DNA of 64,000 bases from Nitrospinaceae bacterium (GTDB lineage Bacteria > Nitrospinota > Nitrospinia > Nitrospinales > VA-1): the NCBI GenBank assembly GCA_021604505.1, contig BQJC01000003.1, positions 534,439-598,438 of the forward strand, in the 5' to 3' direction. Each line of letters starts with the position of its first letter. Position 1 is the stretch's first letter. A program made the position numbers and the translations under genes. Below are positions 36,760 to 46,349 of the stretch, piece after piece. The notes under the pieces were generated by a model that made no database searches, was not told where the DNA came from, and saw only the letters and a program-made list of their open reading frames with translations.

Positions 36760-37086
36760 CTATCCCCAGAGTTCCTCAGGAATTTCCAGGCGTTCCACTT
36801 TTTCTCCCTGACCGATATGTTTATCCAGAATTTCTTCAACGTCCTCGGGCTTGACCTTGTTGTACCAGACGCCATCCGGGTAGACGACCACCACCGGACC
36901 GATGGAACAGGGGCCGATGCAGGACGATGTGGAAATGATCGCTTTTCCAAACAACATTTTCTGTTCGATTCCCATGGAAAATTTTTCCAGAAGGGCTTCG
37001 GAACCATTTTCACCGCAGGATCCGCGCGGGTGTCCCGGCGGTCTCTTGTTGGTGCAAACAAGGATATGATAACTTGGTTTTGGCAT
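36760..37086 (-). CDS. Thioredoxin-like [2Fe-2S] ferredoxin
   Basis: This 108-residue protein has the motif CTNKRPPGHPRGSC near the N-terminus and CIGPCSIGPVVVVYPDGVWY further on, the four-cysteine ligand set of the thioredoxin-like [2Fe-2S] ferredoxins (also found in NuoE and hydrogenase subunits). As a single-domain protein it is a soluble electron carrier of unknown partner. It is transcribed alone on the minus strand between the engB unit and the AmgK-like unit. The frame starting at 37086 is the correct one; an overlapping frame on the same strand is a shadow. Confidence 0.88.
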   Translation of the reverse strand: MPKPSYHILVCTNKRPPGHPRGSCGENGSEALLEKFSMGIEQKMLFGKAIISTSSCIGPCSIGPVVVVYPDGVWYNKVKPEDVEEILDKHIGQGEKVERLEIPEELWG

Positions 37087-37182
37087 CGTTATTCTCCAAA
37101 TAGATTGATTTGCGAGCGGGAATTTTACTTTAAGATGGCAGCAATGTGAAATGGATTTATTTTAAATGATGTATTTTTAATT

Positions 37183-38262
37183 ATGACGATTAGACCCGCT
37201 TCTGAAAAATCCTCGCCGATGGCCCGGTTCGATGGTGCCACGTTAAGCGAAACCCTGAAAAATATTGTTCATTCAACCGTGCGCAACGTGATGTCTTCTC
37301 CTCTCAAAGGGGACGCGTCAGACAGGAGTTATTTTCGAGTGACTTTTGCAACCAGTTTGGTGGACGATCCCTTAAAATCCCTGATTGTCATGCAGTTAAA
37401 GGAACCCGTTCCTGATCGGGAAATTGATTTTACCCGGATTTTGAAATTCCTGAACGCACAGAAATTACCGGTGCCTGAATTGCTCCATTATGATTCGGGA
37501 AAAGGCCTTCTGTATCTCGAAGACTGCGGGTCCATGACGCTGGAAGACTGGATCCGCGAACATCCCCGGGACAAAGACGCGTATTACCGCCAGGCGGTCG
37601 AGTTGCTTGCCAGACTGCATCACCAGGCCACCAAAAATATAGACGCCGACTGCCCCGCTTATCATCTAAAATTTGATGTGGAAAAACTGATGTGGGAATT
37701 GGATTTCATGCTGGAACATTACGTGAGAGGGCTTAGCAAAACTCATCTGAAAGAAAGGGAGATGAAAACCGTTCGAGAACATTTCATGTCCCTGTGCAAA
37801 ACCCTTGCCGCCCAGGAGCCCGCCTTCACGCATCGGGATTTTCATTCAAGAAACCTGATGGTCAAAGATGGCAGGCTCATTCTCATCGATTTTCAGGACG
37901 CCCGAATGGGCCCCTGCCAATACGATTTGGCATCTTTGCTGAGAGATTCCTACGTTCACCTGGATGACGCCTTCCGAAACGAGATGATCGAACACTTTAT
38001 ACAACTTAAAGAAAAAGAAGAGGCGCGGCCCATAAACCGCCATGAGTTCATCCGGATATTCGATTGGATGTCCATTCAACGCAATTTGAAAGCAGTGGGA
38101 ACCTTCGCCTACCAAAGCGTCGTCAAGGGAAACCACCGCTACCTCGAGTACATCCCTGAAACACTGGGCTATGTGAAACAAACCCTCAAAGCCCGGCCGG
38201 ATCTTCGGGAACTGAAAGAAACTCTCACTCAAAATCTTCCGGGATTGGCTTCGGGAAATTAA
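37183..38262 (+). CDS. Aminoglycoside phosphotransferase-fold kinase, AmgK-like
   Basis: This 359-residue kinase of the APH fold has KGDASDRSYFRVTF (nucleotide-binding strand), FTHRDFHSRNLMVKDG (catalytic Asp loop) and LILIDFQDARMGPCQYDLASLL (metal-binding Asp). This wording is very close to AmgK, which phosphorylates the anomeric carbon of MurNAc and GlcNAc in peptidoglycan sugar recycling. The usual partner MurU (nucleotidyltransferase) is not adjacent, so the role is inferred. The next gene, lptG-like, starts 20 bases downstream, which ties it to envelope biogenesis. Confidence 0.75.
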   Translation: MTIRPASEKSSPMARFDGATLSETLKNIVHSTVRNVMSSPLKGDASDRSYFRVTFATSLVDDPLKSLIVMQLKEPVPDREIDFTRILKFLNAQKLPVPELLHYDSGKGLLYLEDCGSMTLEDWIREHPRDKDAYYRQAVELLARLHHQATKNIDADCPAYHLKFDVEKLMWELDFMLEHYVRGLSKTHLKEREMKTVREHFMSLCKTLAAQEPAFTHRDFHSRNLMVKDGRLILIDFQDARMGPCQYDLASLLRDSYVHLDDAFRNEMIEHFIQLKEKEEARPINRHEFIRIFDWMSIQRNLKAVGTFAYQSVVKGNHRYLEYIPETLGYVKQTLKARPDLRELKETLTQNLPGLASGN

Positions 38263-38282
38263 ATAAGGAAAACAGTTCACCG

Positions 38283-39389
38283 ATGGTTTTAAAACGGTAT
38301 GTGTTAAAAACGTTTCTTACTTTTTACCTGCTGGCCGCCTGCGCTTTTGTGGGAATCTTTTTGATCGGGGATTTTTTTGAGCGGGTGGATGAATTTATCA
38401 GCCGGGGAGCGCCGTTAAAGGACATGCTCCTTTACTATTTTTATAAAGTTCCTTTTATCGTTTTTTACATGGCGCCACAGGCGGTTTTACTGGCCACGGT
38501 CATGGCCATTTCTTCATTGGCAAAAACCAATGAAATCACCGCCATGAAGGCATGTGGAGTCAGCGTAACCCGCATCACCCTGCCGATCATCGGCACATCC
38601 CTGATAATTGCTCTTTTGGTGCTTGCATCCAGTGAATTCATCGCTCCGGAAGCCAGCAGGCGAATGAACCAGATTTTTTATGTCAAAGTGCGGGGCGGGC
38701 AAACCAGCATGGTACACATAGAAAAAGATAAGATCTGGTACCGATCCACCAATGGGTCCATCTGGAACGTGGGAAGTTACGATTCCGCCAACGCAACGCT
38801 TTCTAAAGTCAGCATATTCTTGACCAATGAAAACCAGTTTATTACAAAACGCATCGACTCGGAGAAAGCGGTCTGGGTCGACCGACAGTGGGAGTTCAGG
38901 GACGGTTCCATCCGCTCGTTTGGACCTAAAGGATTAAAAACCACAGATTTTTTTGACACAAAAACCTTCAACGTCCCTGAAGTTCCCTCGGATTTCATCA
39001 TCATTAAAAGACGCCAGGAGGAAATGAGCATCAAAGGAATGTATGAGGAAATCAAAGACTACCAATCGGTGGGAAAAGATGTCGTTGGCAAGTGGGTGGA
39101 TTTAAACTACCGATTGTCTTATCCCTTCATAGCGGTTGTATTATCGATCCTCGGGATTCCTCTTTCCTTGCGGTCCAGCCGGCATGGAGGTCTGTTATTT
39201 TCCGTATCCATCAACCTGGCAGGCGGTGTTGCGTTTTCCTTTCTCTACGCCATGTGTCTGTCTTTGGGGCGTGGAGGCACTTTTGATCCCGTCCTGGCTA
39301 CCTGGGGTCCCATTGCTCTTTTTACCTGCATGGGCTTTTATCTTCTCCTCACAATCGATAGCGAAAAATCGCTGCCCTTTCTTAAATGA
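38283..39389 (+). CDS. lptG: LPS export permease LptG/LptF family
   Basis: This 368-residue protein has the LptFG layout. There are three N-terminal helices (FLTFYLLAACAFVGIFLIGDF; VPFIVFYMAPQAVLLATVMA; ITLPIIGTSLIIALLVLA), a periplasmic beta-jellyroll domain from about residue 125 to 270, and three C-terminal helices. With LptB it forms the inner-membrane ABC transporter that extracts lipopolysaccharide. It fits LptG slightly better than LptF; no second permease gene is adjacent. Its stop overlaps the Ppx/GppA start by four bases (ATGA). Confidence 0.82.
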   Translation: MVLKRYVLKTFLTFYLLAACAFVGIFLIGDFFERVDEFISRGAPLKDMLLYYFYKVPFIVFYMAPQAVLLATVMAISSLAKTNEITAMKACGVSVTRITLPIIGTSLIIALLVLASSEFIAPEASRRMNQIFYVKVRGGQTSMVHIEKDKIWYRSTNGSIWNVGSYDSANATLSKVSIFLTNENQFITKRIDSEKAVWVDRQWEFRDGSIRSFGPKGLKTTDFFDTKTFNVPEVPSDFIIIKRRQEEMSIKGMYEEIKDYQSVGKDVVGKWVDLNYRLSYPFIAVVLSILGIPLSLRSSRHGGLLFSVSINLAGGVAFSFLYAMCLSLGRGGTFDPVLATWGPIALFTCMGFYLLLTIDSEKSLPFLK

Positions 39390-40315
39390 AAAAGTTCGCC
39401 TCGATCGATATTGGCTCCAATACCGTACGACTGCTGGTATTGCAAGCCGGGCAGGATGAAAGTTTCCGCGAGATCGAATCCATTCGCCGGATCACCCGGC
39501 TGGGAGAAGGAATGGACTCTCAAAAAAGTCTTGCCCCCGGACCCATGGAAATCACCCTGAAGGTTCTGGAAGAATTCCGGGATGTTTGCGGAAAGCATGG
39601 CGACATCCCCATTCGCGCCGTGGCGACCAGCGCCGTTCGGGAGGCTCAAAATCAAGAAACGTTTATAAACGAAGCTCTAAAACGAACCGGAATCGCCATC
39701 GAGGTGATCTCCTGGGAGGAAGAGGCTCGGCTGACACTGGAAGGGGTGTTCTGGAAAATCCCCCACCAGGACCGCAAAATTTTGACCTTCGACATCGGCG
39801 GAGGCAGTACAGAGTTTATCCTTTCCGAAGGCCGGCAAATCCTGGGATCGCTCAGCACCTCCCTAGGAACCGTTCGACTGACAGAAAAGTTTATTTTCGG
39901 ACACCCGGTTTCAAAAGAGGATTACGAAAACCTGACCGCCCATATTCAGTCGGTGTTGTCTTCCGTAAAGGACCAACTCCCAAAAACTCACCCTGAAATC
40001 GCTATTGGAACGGCAGGGACCGTAACCACGCTGGCGGCGCTCAACCAGAACATTTATCCTTACGATCCAGAAAAGGTCCACGGCCTGTCCCTGCCTGTGG
40101 ACCAGATAATGGCGATTCAGGAGGATCTGAAATCCAAGTCTCTGGATGAAAGACGGCGGTTAAAACCCCTGGAGCGGGGCCGGGAGGATCTGATCATCGC
40201 CGGAACCGCCATCGTCCTGGAAACCCTCAATACGTTCGAGTGCCCTGATCTTCTGGTCAGCGAGTATAGTTTACGGGAAGGAATCATCCTCGAAGCCCTC
40301 GCCCGTACCCTCTAA
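39386..40315 (+). CDS. Exopolyphosphatase/pppGpp phosphohydrolase (Ppx/GppA) family
   Basis: This 309-residue protein has the ASKHA fold. It shows the phosphate-1 loop ASIDIGSNTVRLLV, ATSAVREAQN, the phosphate-2 loop FDIGGGSTEFIL and AIGTAGTVTTLAAL. The family removes phosphate from polyphosphate ends or from pppGpp; short forms of this length lack the C-terminal HD-like domain of E. coli Ppx/GppA. It is coupled by a four-base overlap to lptG. Confidence 0.92.
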   Translation: MKKFASIDIGSNTVRLLVLQAGQDESFREIESIRRITRLGEGMDSQKSLAPGPMEITLKVLEEFRDVCGKHGDIPIRAVATSAVREAQNQETFINEALKRTGIAIEVISWEEEARLTLEGVFWKIPHQDRKILTFDIGGGSTEFILSEGRQILGSLSTSLGTVRLTEKFIFGHPVSKEDYENLTAHIQSVLSSVKDQLPKTHPEIAIGTAGTVTTLAALNQNIYPYDPEKVHGLSLPVDQIMAIQEDLKSKSLDERRRLKPLERGREDLIIAGTAIVLETLNTFECPDLLVSEYSLREGIILEALARTL

Positions 40316-40384
40316 TCCGCGTATAATATCAGGAAGGGATTGAATTTGACTTCCCTCCCCGATTCAGTTAATTTTGGTAGCATT

Positions 40385-42187
40385 ATGAAAACGAAATCAG
40401 CCAAGACGAAAAAACGCGCTTCGACCAGTAAATCCAAGCCCTCTGAGGAAAATCGCATCATGAAGGGCCGGGATATCATTGTAAAAGCCCTGGAAAATGC
40501 CGGAGTCGAAGTCATTTTTGGCTATCCCGGTGGGACCTCAATGGAGATTCACCAGGGATTGACGCTCAGCAAGCAAATCCGCATGGTACTGCCTCGTCAT
40601 GAACAGGGCGGCGCGTTTGCCGCCGGCGGATATGCCAGAAGTACGGGTAAAGTCGGCGTGTGCATGGCGACATCCGGCCCCGGAGCCGTGAACCTGTTGA
40701 CCGGGATCATGGATGCTAAGATGGACTCGATCCCGCTGGTGGCCATCACCGGCCAGGTTCCATCCACTGTTTTAGGAAGCGATGCTTTCCAGGAAACGGA
40801 CATCGTCGGGGCCACGTTTCCTCTGGTAAAACACAGCTATTTAATTCAAAACATCAACGATATTCCCAGGGTGATTCAAGAGGCGTTCATCATCGCCAGT
40901 TCCGGACGACCCGGCCCGGTGGTGATCGATATCCCCAAAAACATTCAGCAGCAGGAAACCGTTCCCGATTTTGACATTAAGTTTGACTGCCCGAGCTACA
41001 GGCCCAATCTGACGCCATCGTCCATGCAGATAAAAAAAGCCATGCATGCGATCAGGGAAGCCAAGCGGCCGCTGATTTACGCAGGCGGCGGCATCATCTT
41101 CTCGCACGCTTCCAAAGAGTTGCGGACGTTTGTCAAAAAGACCGGGATACCCATCACCACGACGGTCATGGGCCTTGGCGCTTACCCGTCTGAGGGACCG
41201 CTTTCCTTAAGAATGCTGGGCATGCACGGCGCCGTCTACGCGAATATTGCCATCAACCATGCCGATCTGGTCATCGCACTCGGCGTGCGCTTCGACGACC
41301 GGGTTACCGGAAAACTATCAGAATTTTGCAAAGGGGCTAAATTCATTCAGGTGGATATCGATCCCTCGGAAATCAATAAAAACCGAATGGTGGACATCCC
41401 CATTCAGGGAGATGTCAAACGCGCCCTGGTCAAGATGAACGAGCTGGCGGAACCGAAAAAAGACATCAAACCGTGGCTTGACCAGGTGCAGGCCTGGAAA
41501 AAAGAATTCCCTTTGAAATACGAGCTGCAAAAAAAACACATCGTGCCTCAACACGTGATCGTGGAGTTGAATAAATTGGCGGAAAAAAACGCCATCGTCT
41601 CCGTTGGCGTGGGTCAACATCAAATGTGGGCCGCGCAATACTGGAATTTTGAAGAACCGTTCAATTGGCTTTGCTCATCCGGTCTGGGCGCGATGGGGTT
41701 TGGACTGCCAGGTGCGATGGGGGCTCAGGTCGCTCACCCGAATAGGCAGGTCATCAATATTGAGGGGGACGGCAGTTTTCTTATGAATATTCAGGAACTG
41801 CAGACCCTGAAAATTGAAAATATCCCTGTAAAAAATGTGGTTCTCAACAACGCCCATCTCGGCATGGTGGCCCAATGGGAGGACCGATTTTACAAATCCC
41901 TGCGTGGGCATACCTTTTTGGGTGACGCCAATTTTGCGGAAATCGCCCATGCATTTGGCGTTAAATCGGAAAGCATCAACAAACCTGAAGAGGTGGTTCC
42001 CGCGTTAAAACGCATGCTAAAGCACAAAGGACCTTACGTTCTGGATGTAAAATACCCTTACAACGATAAAAGTATGGGACACGTCATGCCCATGATTCCT
42101 TCCAACCACACCTATCTGGACACCTTCCTGGATGAAAAACACACCCTCAAGGAATATTGGCAAAAAAAGGGCGTTCTCCCGGAATAA
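40385..42187 (+). CDS. ilvB: Acetolactate synthase large subunit (ThDP enzyme)
   Basis: This is a ThDP-dependent enzyme with the catalytic-Glu region LPRHEQGGAFAAGGYARSTG, the central FAD-type domain (VIALGVRFDDRVTGK) and the cofactor motif IEGDGSFLMNIQEL...NN. It ends with GHVMPMIPSNHTYLDTF, like biosynthetic acetolactate synthases that feed valine, leucine and isoleucine synthesis. ATG 40385 is used, giving a lysine-rich N-terminal extension of 25 residues; ATG 40460, with gagga about ten bases before it, would give the usual length and is a serious alternative. No ilvN/ilvH regulatory-subunit gene follows; the small subunit must be elsewhere if needed. Confidence 0.88.
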   Translation: MKTKSAKTKKRASTSKSKPSEENRIMKGRDIIVKALENAGVEVIFGYPGGTSMEIHQGLTLSKQIRMVLPRHEQGGAFAAGGYARSTGKVGVCMATSGPGAVNLLTGIMDAKMDSIPLVAITGQVPSTVLGSDAFQETDIVGATFPLVKHSYLIQNINDIPRVIQEAFIIASSGRPGPVVIDIPKNIQQQETVPDFDIKFDCPSYRPNLTPSSMQIKKAMHAIREAKRPLIYAGGGIIFSHASKELRTFVKKTGIPITTTVMGLGAYPSEGPLSLRMLGMHGAVYANIAINHADLVIALGVRFDDRVTGKLSEFCKGAKFIQVDIDPSEINKNRMVDIPIQGDVKRALVKMNELAEPKKDIKPWLDQVQAWKKEFPLKYELQKKHIVPQHVIVELNKLAEKNAIVSVGVGQHQMWAAQYWNFEEPFNWLCSSGLGAMGFGLPGAMGAQVAHPNRQVINIEGDGSFLMNIQELQTLKIENIPVKNVVLNNAHLGMVAQWEDRFYKSLRGHTFLGDANFAEIAHAFGVKSESINKPEEVVPALKRMLKHKGPYVLDVKYPYNDKSMGHVMPMIPSNHTYLDTFLDEKHTLKEYWQKKGVLPE

Positions 42188-42427
42188 TTATTTCAGACCA
42201 ATGGCGCGAAATCGAGACAACCGCAATCCCGGCATTTCAATTTCACCTGCGGAACCTGATCTTATCTCCGTGTGGGCCGGTTATTTTCACCCTTAAACTT
42301 TAGAATGCCAAAGAAATATTCCCAATTTGATGTTTCGTTTTCGACCCATAAAGGTCCCTGCGCTCAACCCCAGGAAAAAAACCATCTCCTTATATTTTAT
42401 TGGTTCCTGATAAAGGAATGAAGTGAG

Positions 42428-43372
42428 ATGCCGTTTGCAAGTTTCTGGTTAAAAAACAAGAAGAAGATTTTCCAGACAATCGCGCTTTTGTCTCTTCTGC
42501 TCTTATTACCCATCCTGGGAAATGTAACAGGGATTTATGACAATGACCTCCTGTTCAAACTATTCATCTCCCTGGACCCCAATTTACCTCTGGAAGATCT
42601 GCCATCCTATTATTATCAGGCATTAATTCTCGACATCTGGTTTTTTCTGTTTGCGCTCATCAATCTGAAATATTTCCTCAACCCCAAGGAATACGAGCCG
42701 ATCCAATTCGGAAAAATCTCCGCATTGGCGTCGATTTTATTTATCCTGTTTTTTTTCATATCGCCCCGCCCTTATGTCGTAGATTACAAACCGCTGACAC
42801 AATACGAAAGCCTCCTTTATCACGAGGACGGAATATTTGAGATAATGACGGCTGTCTTCCTGTTCTTAGCCGCATTGGGATTTTTTCACTCAGGCGTGAT
42901 TTCCATTCAGAAAAAACTGGATTCAAAAATTGTGTTCGCCCAGTTTTTTCTGGGCTCCTTCTGCCTGTTTTTCTGCATGGAAGAGATCAGCTGGGGACAA
43001 AGAATATTGAATGTGAAAACTCCTGAATGGGCTGAACGATTGAATTCCCAGGATGAAACCAATATTCACAATATATGCAACGAAATTTTCCACACGAAAC
43101 ATTGCCTGCAGTTTCTACAAATCATTTTTAATACTTTAATCTCATTGGCGATATTACTGCTGGCGGGTTTGAAAAACCAAATCCAACAACCCGCATTGCA
43201 AGGCCTGTTACAGTTGGAAAAGTATTATTTTTTAGCCATCCTTATCGCAATTGCTACCGTTCTCCCCAATGAACTGAATGAAGAATTAATTTCCCTGTTT
43301 TTTCTTTCTTACAGTTATGATGTGTGGAAGTTTTACCGGAATTTTCAGCCTCTTGAAAAAACACCTACGTAA
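42428..43372 (+). CDS. Polytopic membrane protein of unknown function
   Basis: This 314-residue protein has about seven predicted membrane helices, beginning TIALLSLLLLLPILG. The most distinctive part is the segment FCMEEISWGQRILNVKTP followed by LNSQDETNIHN. The acidic pair, WGQ, and the Asn/Gln/Glu/His residues look like a conserved functional motif at the membrane surface. I know of no assigned function for such proteins. It lies about 80 bases upstream of a GT39-type glycosyltransferase, so a role with lipid-linked sugars or cell-surface glycans is possible. Confidence 0.6.
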   Translation: MPFASFWLKNKKKIFQTIALLSLLLLLPILGNVTGIYDNDLLFKLFISLDPNLPLEDLPSYYYQALILDIWFFLFALINLKYFLNPKEYEPIQFGKISALASILFILFFFISPRPYVVDYKPLTQYESLLYHEDGIFEIMTAVFLFLAALGFFHSGVISIQKKLDSKIVFAQFFLGSFCLFFCMEEISWGQRILNVKTPEWAERLNSQDETNIHNICNEIFHTKHCLQFLQIIFNTLISLAILLLAGLKNQIQQPALQGLLQLEKYYFLAILIAIATVLPNELNEELISLFFLSYSYDVWKFYRNFQPLEKTPT

Positions 43373-43453
43373 AAGAACCCTTCGGCGGCTTGTTTTTTCG
43401 CGTCAAATACAATCTTAGAATTTTTCTACATTGAGCGCTATCACACCCTAACG

Positions 43454-45139
43454 ATGCAAAAGCCTTCCGAAAAAAAACACTCCTGGGTTCTTTTGTGGGG
43501 TCCCGCGATAGTAGCTCTCGCTCTTTACTTCTGGAGTGCCCTGCAATCTGACTTCTCCAGACGCGAAGCCCGCGAAGCAATTCCGATCGCCAACATGTTC
43601 GCGGGAGAGAGCGTCTGGCTGCCAAAAATAAACGAAGACCAATACCGCACGAAACCGCCTTTATTCTATTGGGCGGGGCTTCTCTCTTCCAAGGTTCTTG
43701 GAAAAGTGAATGAAATCTCCTTGCGCCTGCCTTCCGTTCTGGCTGGCGCAGGAGCGGTTTTCCTGACCACGCTTTTAGGTTTCTGGCTTTTTTCGCCGCT
43801 CACTGGGTTCATGGCCGGTTTGATCGCCGCAACCTCCCTGCAGTTCACTTACTTGAGCATCATCAGCCGCATCGATATGCTTTTTGTTTTCTTTATCACT
43901 CTCGCCCTGGTTGCTTTTTGGAAAATGATGGAAACCAGCGATCCCAAAATCCAGAGCCGCTTCACCTGGCTGGCCGCTTCAGCTTTAGGATTCGCCCAGC
44001 TGACCAAAGGGCCCCTGGGATGGTTCTTTCCACTGATAGCACTGTTCCTGTACACACGAATCCAAAAAAAACGGATCGCCTGGGCCAAACTTCTTTGGGT
44101 CCCCCTCGCTATAACATCATTCTGGCTGGTTCAAGCGAGCCTCGAAGGGGGAGAAGAATTCATATCCATGATCTATCTGGAATCCATGGGCCGCATCACC
44201 GATGATCCAGCAATTGCTCTCCACAACGAACCTTTTTATAGTTACTTTTTCATGATTGCCTATGGATTCTTGCCATGGAGTTTATTTCTCCCTGTCGTTC
44301 TCTGGCAGGGAATCAAGCACCATTTGAAAGACCCCCGATGGGTTTATCCTGCTGTGGCTTTTATCACCCTGTTTGTCCTTCTATCTCTCGTCCCGGGAAA
44401 ACGCGATGCGTATCTGGTGCCTGTCTATCCAATGGTCTCCTTATTGATTGCCCACGGCATTTCACATTCCATGAGCAAAGGCAACCCTCCGTTTAAAGGA
44501 TGGGCATGTACTTGGCAAATCGTGATGCTGTTGCTGATCGGCTCAGGAGTTTTTATTTCCTGGATCGCCTTCAAGCCACAGATTCTCGTCTTCCTGTATC
44601 ATCTGGAGATTGTCCATCCCAACGACCGCTGGATTGCGGAACGGTTAACTCAGAATCATTTTCCTTCAAACGTTTTTTTTGCCGCGGCAGTAGCGTGTCC
44701 GTTATTTTTTTCCGCAATGATTTTTAGAGGTTTAAAGAAAAATTCCGTGCTGACGCCCTTTGGTGCGTTAGTGGCCCTCACCCTTTCGATACTCCTATGG
44801 GTACGCGGCCCGGTCACCGTCACGGAGAATCTTTATTCTTCTTTTAAACCTTTTGGTGAACGGATACGCCACATCGTAGGATCAAATCCATTGATGAGCA
44901 CAGGGGAAATTGCCGAGGATTTAACTTATTATATCAATTTACCCTTCCAGGAGCCGGGTCCGATGGGGGTGGTTCAGACTTTACGAGAAAAGCCGGACAC
45001 CTATTTACTCACTTTACAAATGCACGGGAGGGAAGTTGTGAAAGGGTTCTCGGGCTTCAAAGTTATTTTAGAAAACGATGATGGGATCAAGCAAAAGTAT
45101 CAATTGATCAAAAATTTTTCACCCGGGTCGAAAAATTAA
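43454..45139 (+). CDS. ArnT/GT39-type membrane glycosyltransferase
   Basis: This 561-residue integral membrane protein begins with a helix (VLLWGPAIVALALYFWSA) and then the catalytic-type loop FSRREAREAIPIANMFAGE, followed by INEDQYRTKPPLFYWAGL and LRLPSVLAGAGAVFL. These are standard for the ArnT/PMT superfamily, which transfers sugars from polyprenyl-phosphate donors to lipid A, proteins or glycans on the outer face of the inner membrane. About twelve helices precede a periplasmic C-terminal domain. The acceptor cannot be read. Confidence 0.85.
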   Translation: MQKPSEKKHSWVLLWGPAIVALALYFWSALQSDFSRREAREAIPIANMFAGESVWLPKINEDQYRTKPPLFYWAGLLSSKVLGKVNEISLRLPSVLAGAGAVFLTTLLGFWLFSPLTGFMAGLIAATSLQFTYLSIISRIDMLFVFFITLALVAFWKMMETSDPKIQSRFTWLAASALGFAQLTKGPLGWFFPLIALFLYTRIQKKRIAWAKLLWVPLAITSFWLVQASLEGGEEFISMIYLESMGRITDDPAIALHNEPFYSYFFMIAYGFLPWSLFLPVVLWQGIKHHLKDPRWVYPAVAFITLFVLLSLVPGKRDAYLVPVYPMVSLLIAHGISHSMSKGNPPFKGWACTWQIVMLLLIGSGVFISWIAFKPQILVFLYHLEIVHPNDRWIAERLTQNHFPSNVFFAAAVACPLFFSAMIFRGLKKNSVLTPFGALVALTLSILLWVRGPVTVTENLYSSFKPFGERIRHIVGSNPLMSTGEIAEDLTYYINLPFQEPGPMGVVQTLREKPDTYLLTLQMHGREVVKGFSGFKVILENDDGIKQKYQLIKNFSPGSKN

Positions 45140-45169
45140 ACCTCACTAACGGCGCAGACAAAAACTGAT

Positions 45170-46090
45170 TCAAAGACCTTCCTTGAAGCTGTATTCCAAG
45201 TAGGCCCGTTCAATATTACCGTCGATTCTTTGCGCTTTTCCCCAGGATTGATATTTTTCCTTGAGCACGGGCAGGAGAGCCTCTTTAGTCTCTTTTAGAC
45301 TTTTTCCACTTTTCACCTTCTCGAGAACCAGGCTTTTTAAATTCAGAAGATAGTGTTTCATCGCAATGATGATCGGTTTTCCGCCCACCTCGCCATGTCC
45401 CGGAATCACCAGTTCATTGTCCTGATCTTCCAGATATTGTAAGGCATCGATCCATTCATCGATATAGCCGTCACCCATATAAGGGAACTGGCGGTTAAAA
45501 ACCAGGTCGCCGGTGATCACCGCACGCAATTCCTTTAAAAGGATAAACGTATCGCCATCGGTATGGCCCCGCCCGAGATGCATCAATTGCAGGTGGTATC
45601 CGCCAAGATACACTTGCATATTTTTTTCATACACCATATTGGGTGGCGTCACCTTGACGTCGTCCAATCCGGGAATACCAAACGTTTGAAATTTTTCAAG
45701 ATGTTCTTTGCCCGATGAGCCTATCAGGGAACGTCTCACGTTTTGATGTGCGATGATGGTTTTGCTCCCTCGAAATACCTGATTGCCGAAAGTATGATCG
45801 CCGTGATAATGCGTGTTGATGGTATAAACAATGGGAAGATCCGTGCGTTTCCTGATCTCCGTCATGACTTTTTCAGCTTCCCCGGGACTCACCCGGGTAT
45901 CGATCACGATCACCCCTTCCTCAGTCACTATGAAAGTGGTGTTGGAATCACTCCCCTCACCATGAACGATGGTAAAAACGTTCGGCAACACTTCCACCGT
46001 TTTTGCCACCGCCTGGGACGGAGGCAAAGCATTCAAACATCCCGCAACAGCCCACACAACAAGTAACGCCTTCCAGTTATTTCCAATCAT
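45170..46090 (-). CDS. Periplasmic metallo-beta-lactamase-fold hydrolase
   Basis: This 306-residue protein has a signal peptide (LLVVWAVAGCLNALPPSQAVA) and the MBL zinc motifs NTHYHGDHTFGN, LMHLGRGHTDGDTFI (third His and bridging Asp region) and VIPGHGEVGG. Exported MBL proteins of this size include quinoprotein-associated and sulfur-oxidation-associated hydrolases as well as beta-lactamases; no specific activity can be assigned. It stands alone on the minus strand, converging with the glycosyltransferase gene. Confidence 0.85.
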   Translation of the reverse strand: MIGNNWKALLVVWAVAGCLNALPPSQAVAKTVEVLPNVFTIVHGEGSDSNTTFIVTEEGVIVIDTRVSPGEAEKVMTEIRKRTDLPIVYTINTHYHGDHTFGNQVFRGSKTIIAHQNVRRSLIGSSGKEHLEKFQTFGIPGLDDVKVTPPNMVYEKNMQVYLGGYHLQLMHLGRGHTDGDTFILLKELRAVITGDLVFNRQFPYMGDGYIDEWIDALQYLEDQDNELVIPGHGEVGGKPIIIAMKHYLLNLKSLVLEKVKSGKSLKETKEALLPVLKEKYQSWGKAQRIDGNIERAYLEYSFKEGL

Positions 46091-46349
46091 TAGTTCTCTC
46101 TCGACAAAAACCTTATCCGGGTCAAAAAATTGAACTGGGTGTCAAAACCGGAAATCCTTTCGACAGCCCGAATCGTCCATCCACACAACCATTTTAAAGG
46201 GTGGCCGGGTATTTTATCATTTGGCCCTCTAGTGAACAAGGCACTTTCGCCCCGTCCACCATGACCCGGTCCATGAAAAACGGACAGTTTGGCAGACTTA
46301 TGAAGGAACACGCCTTTTTTCAAGCCTGATTTTATGTTATTTTAAGGGA

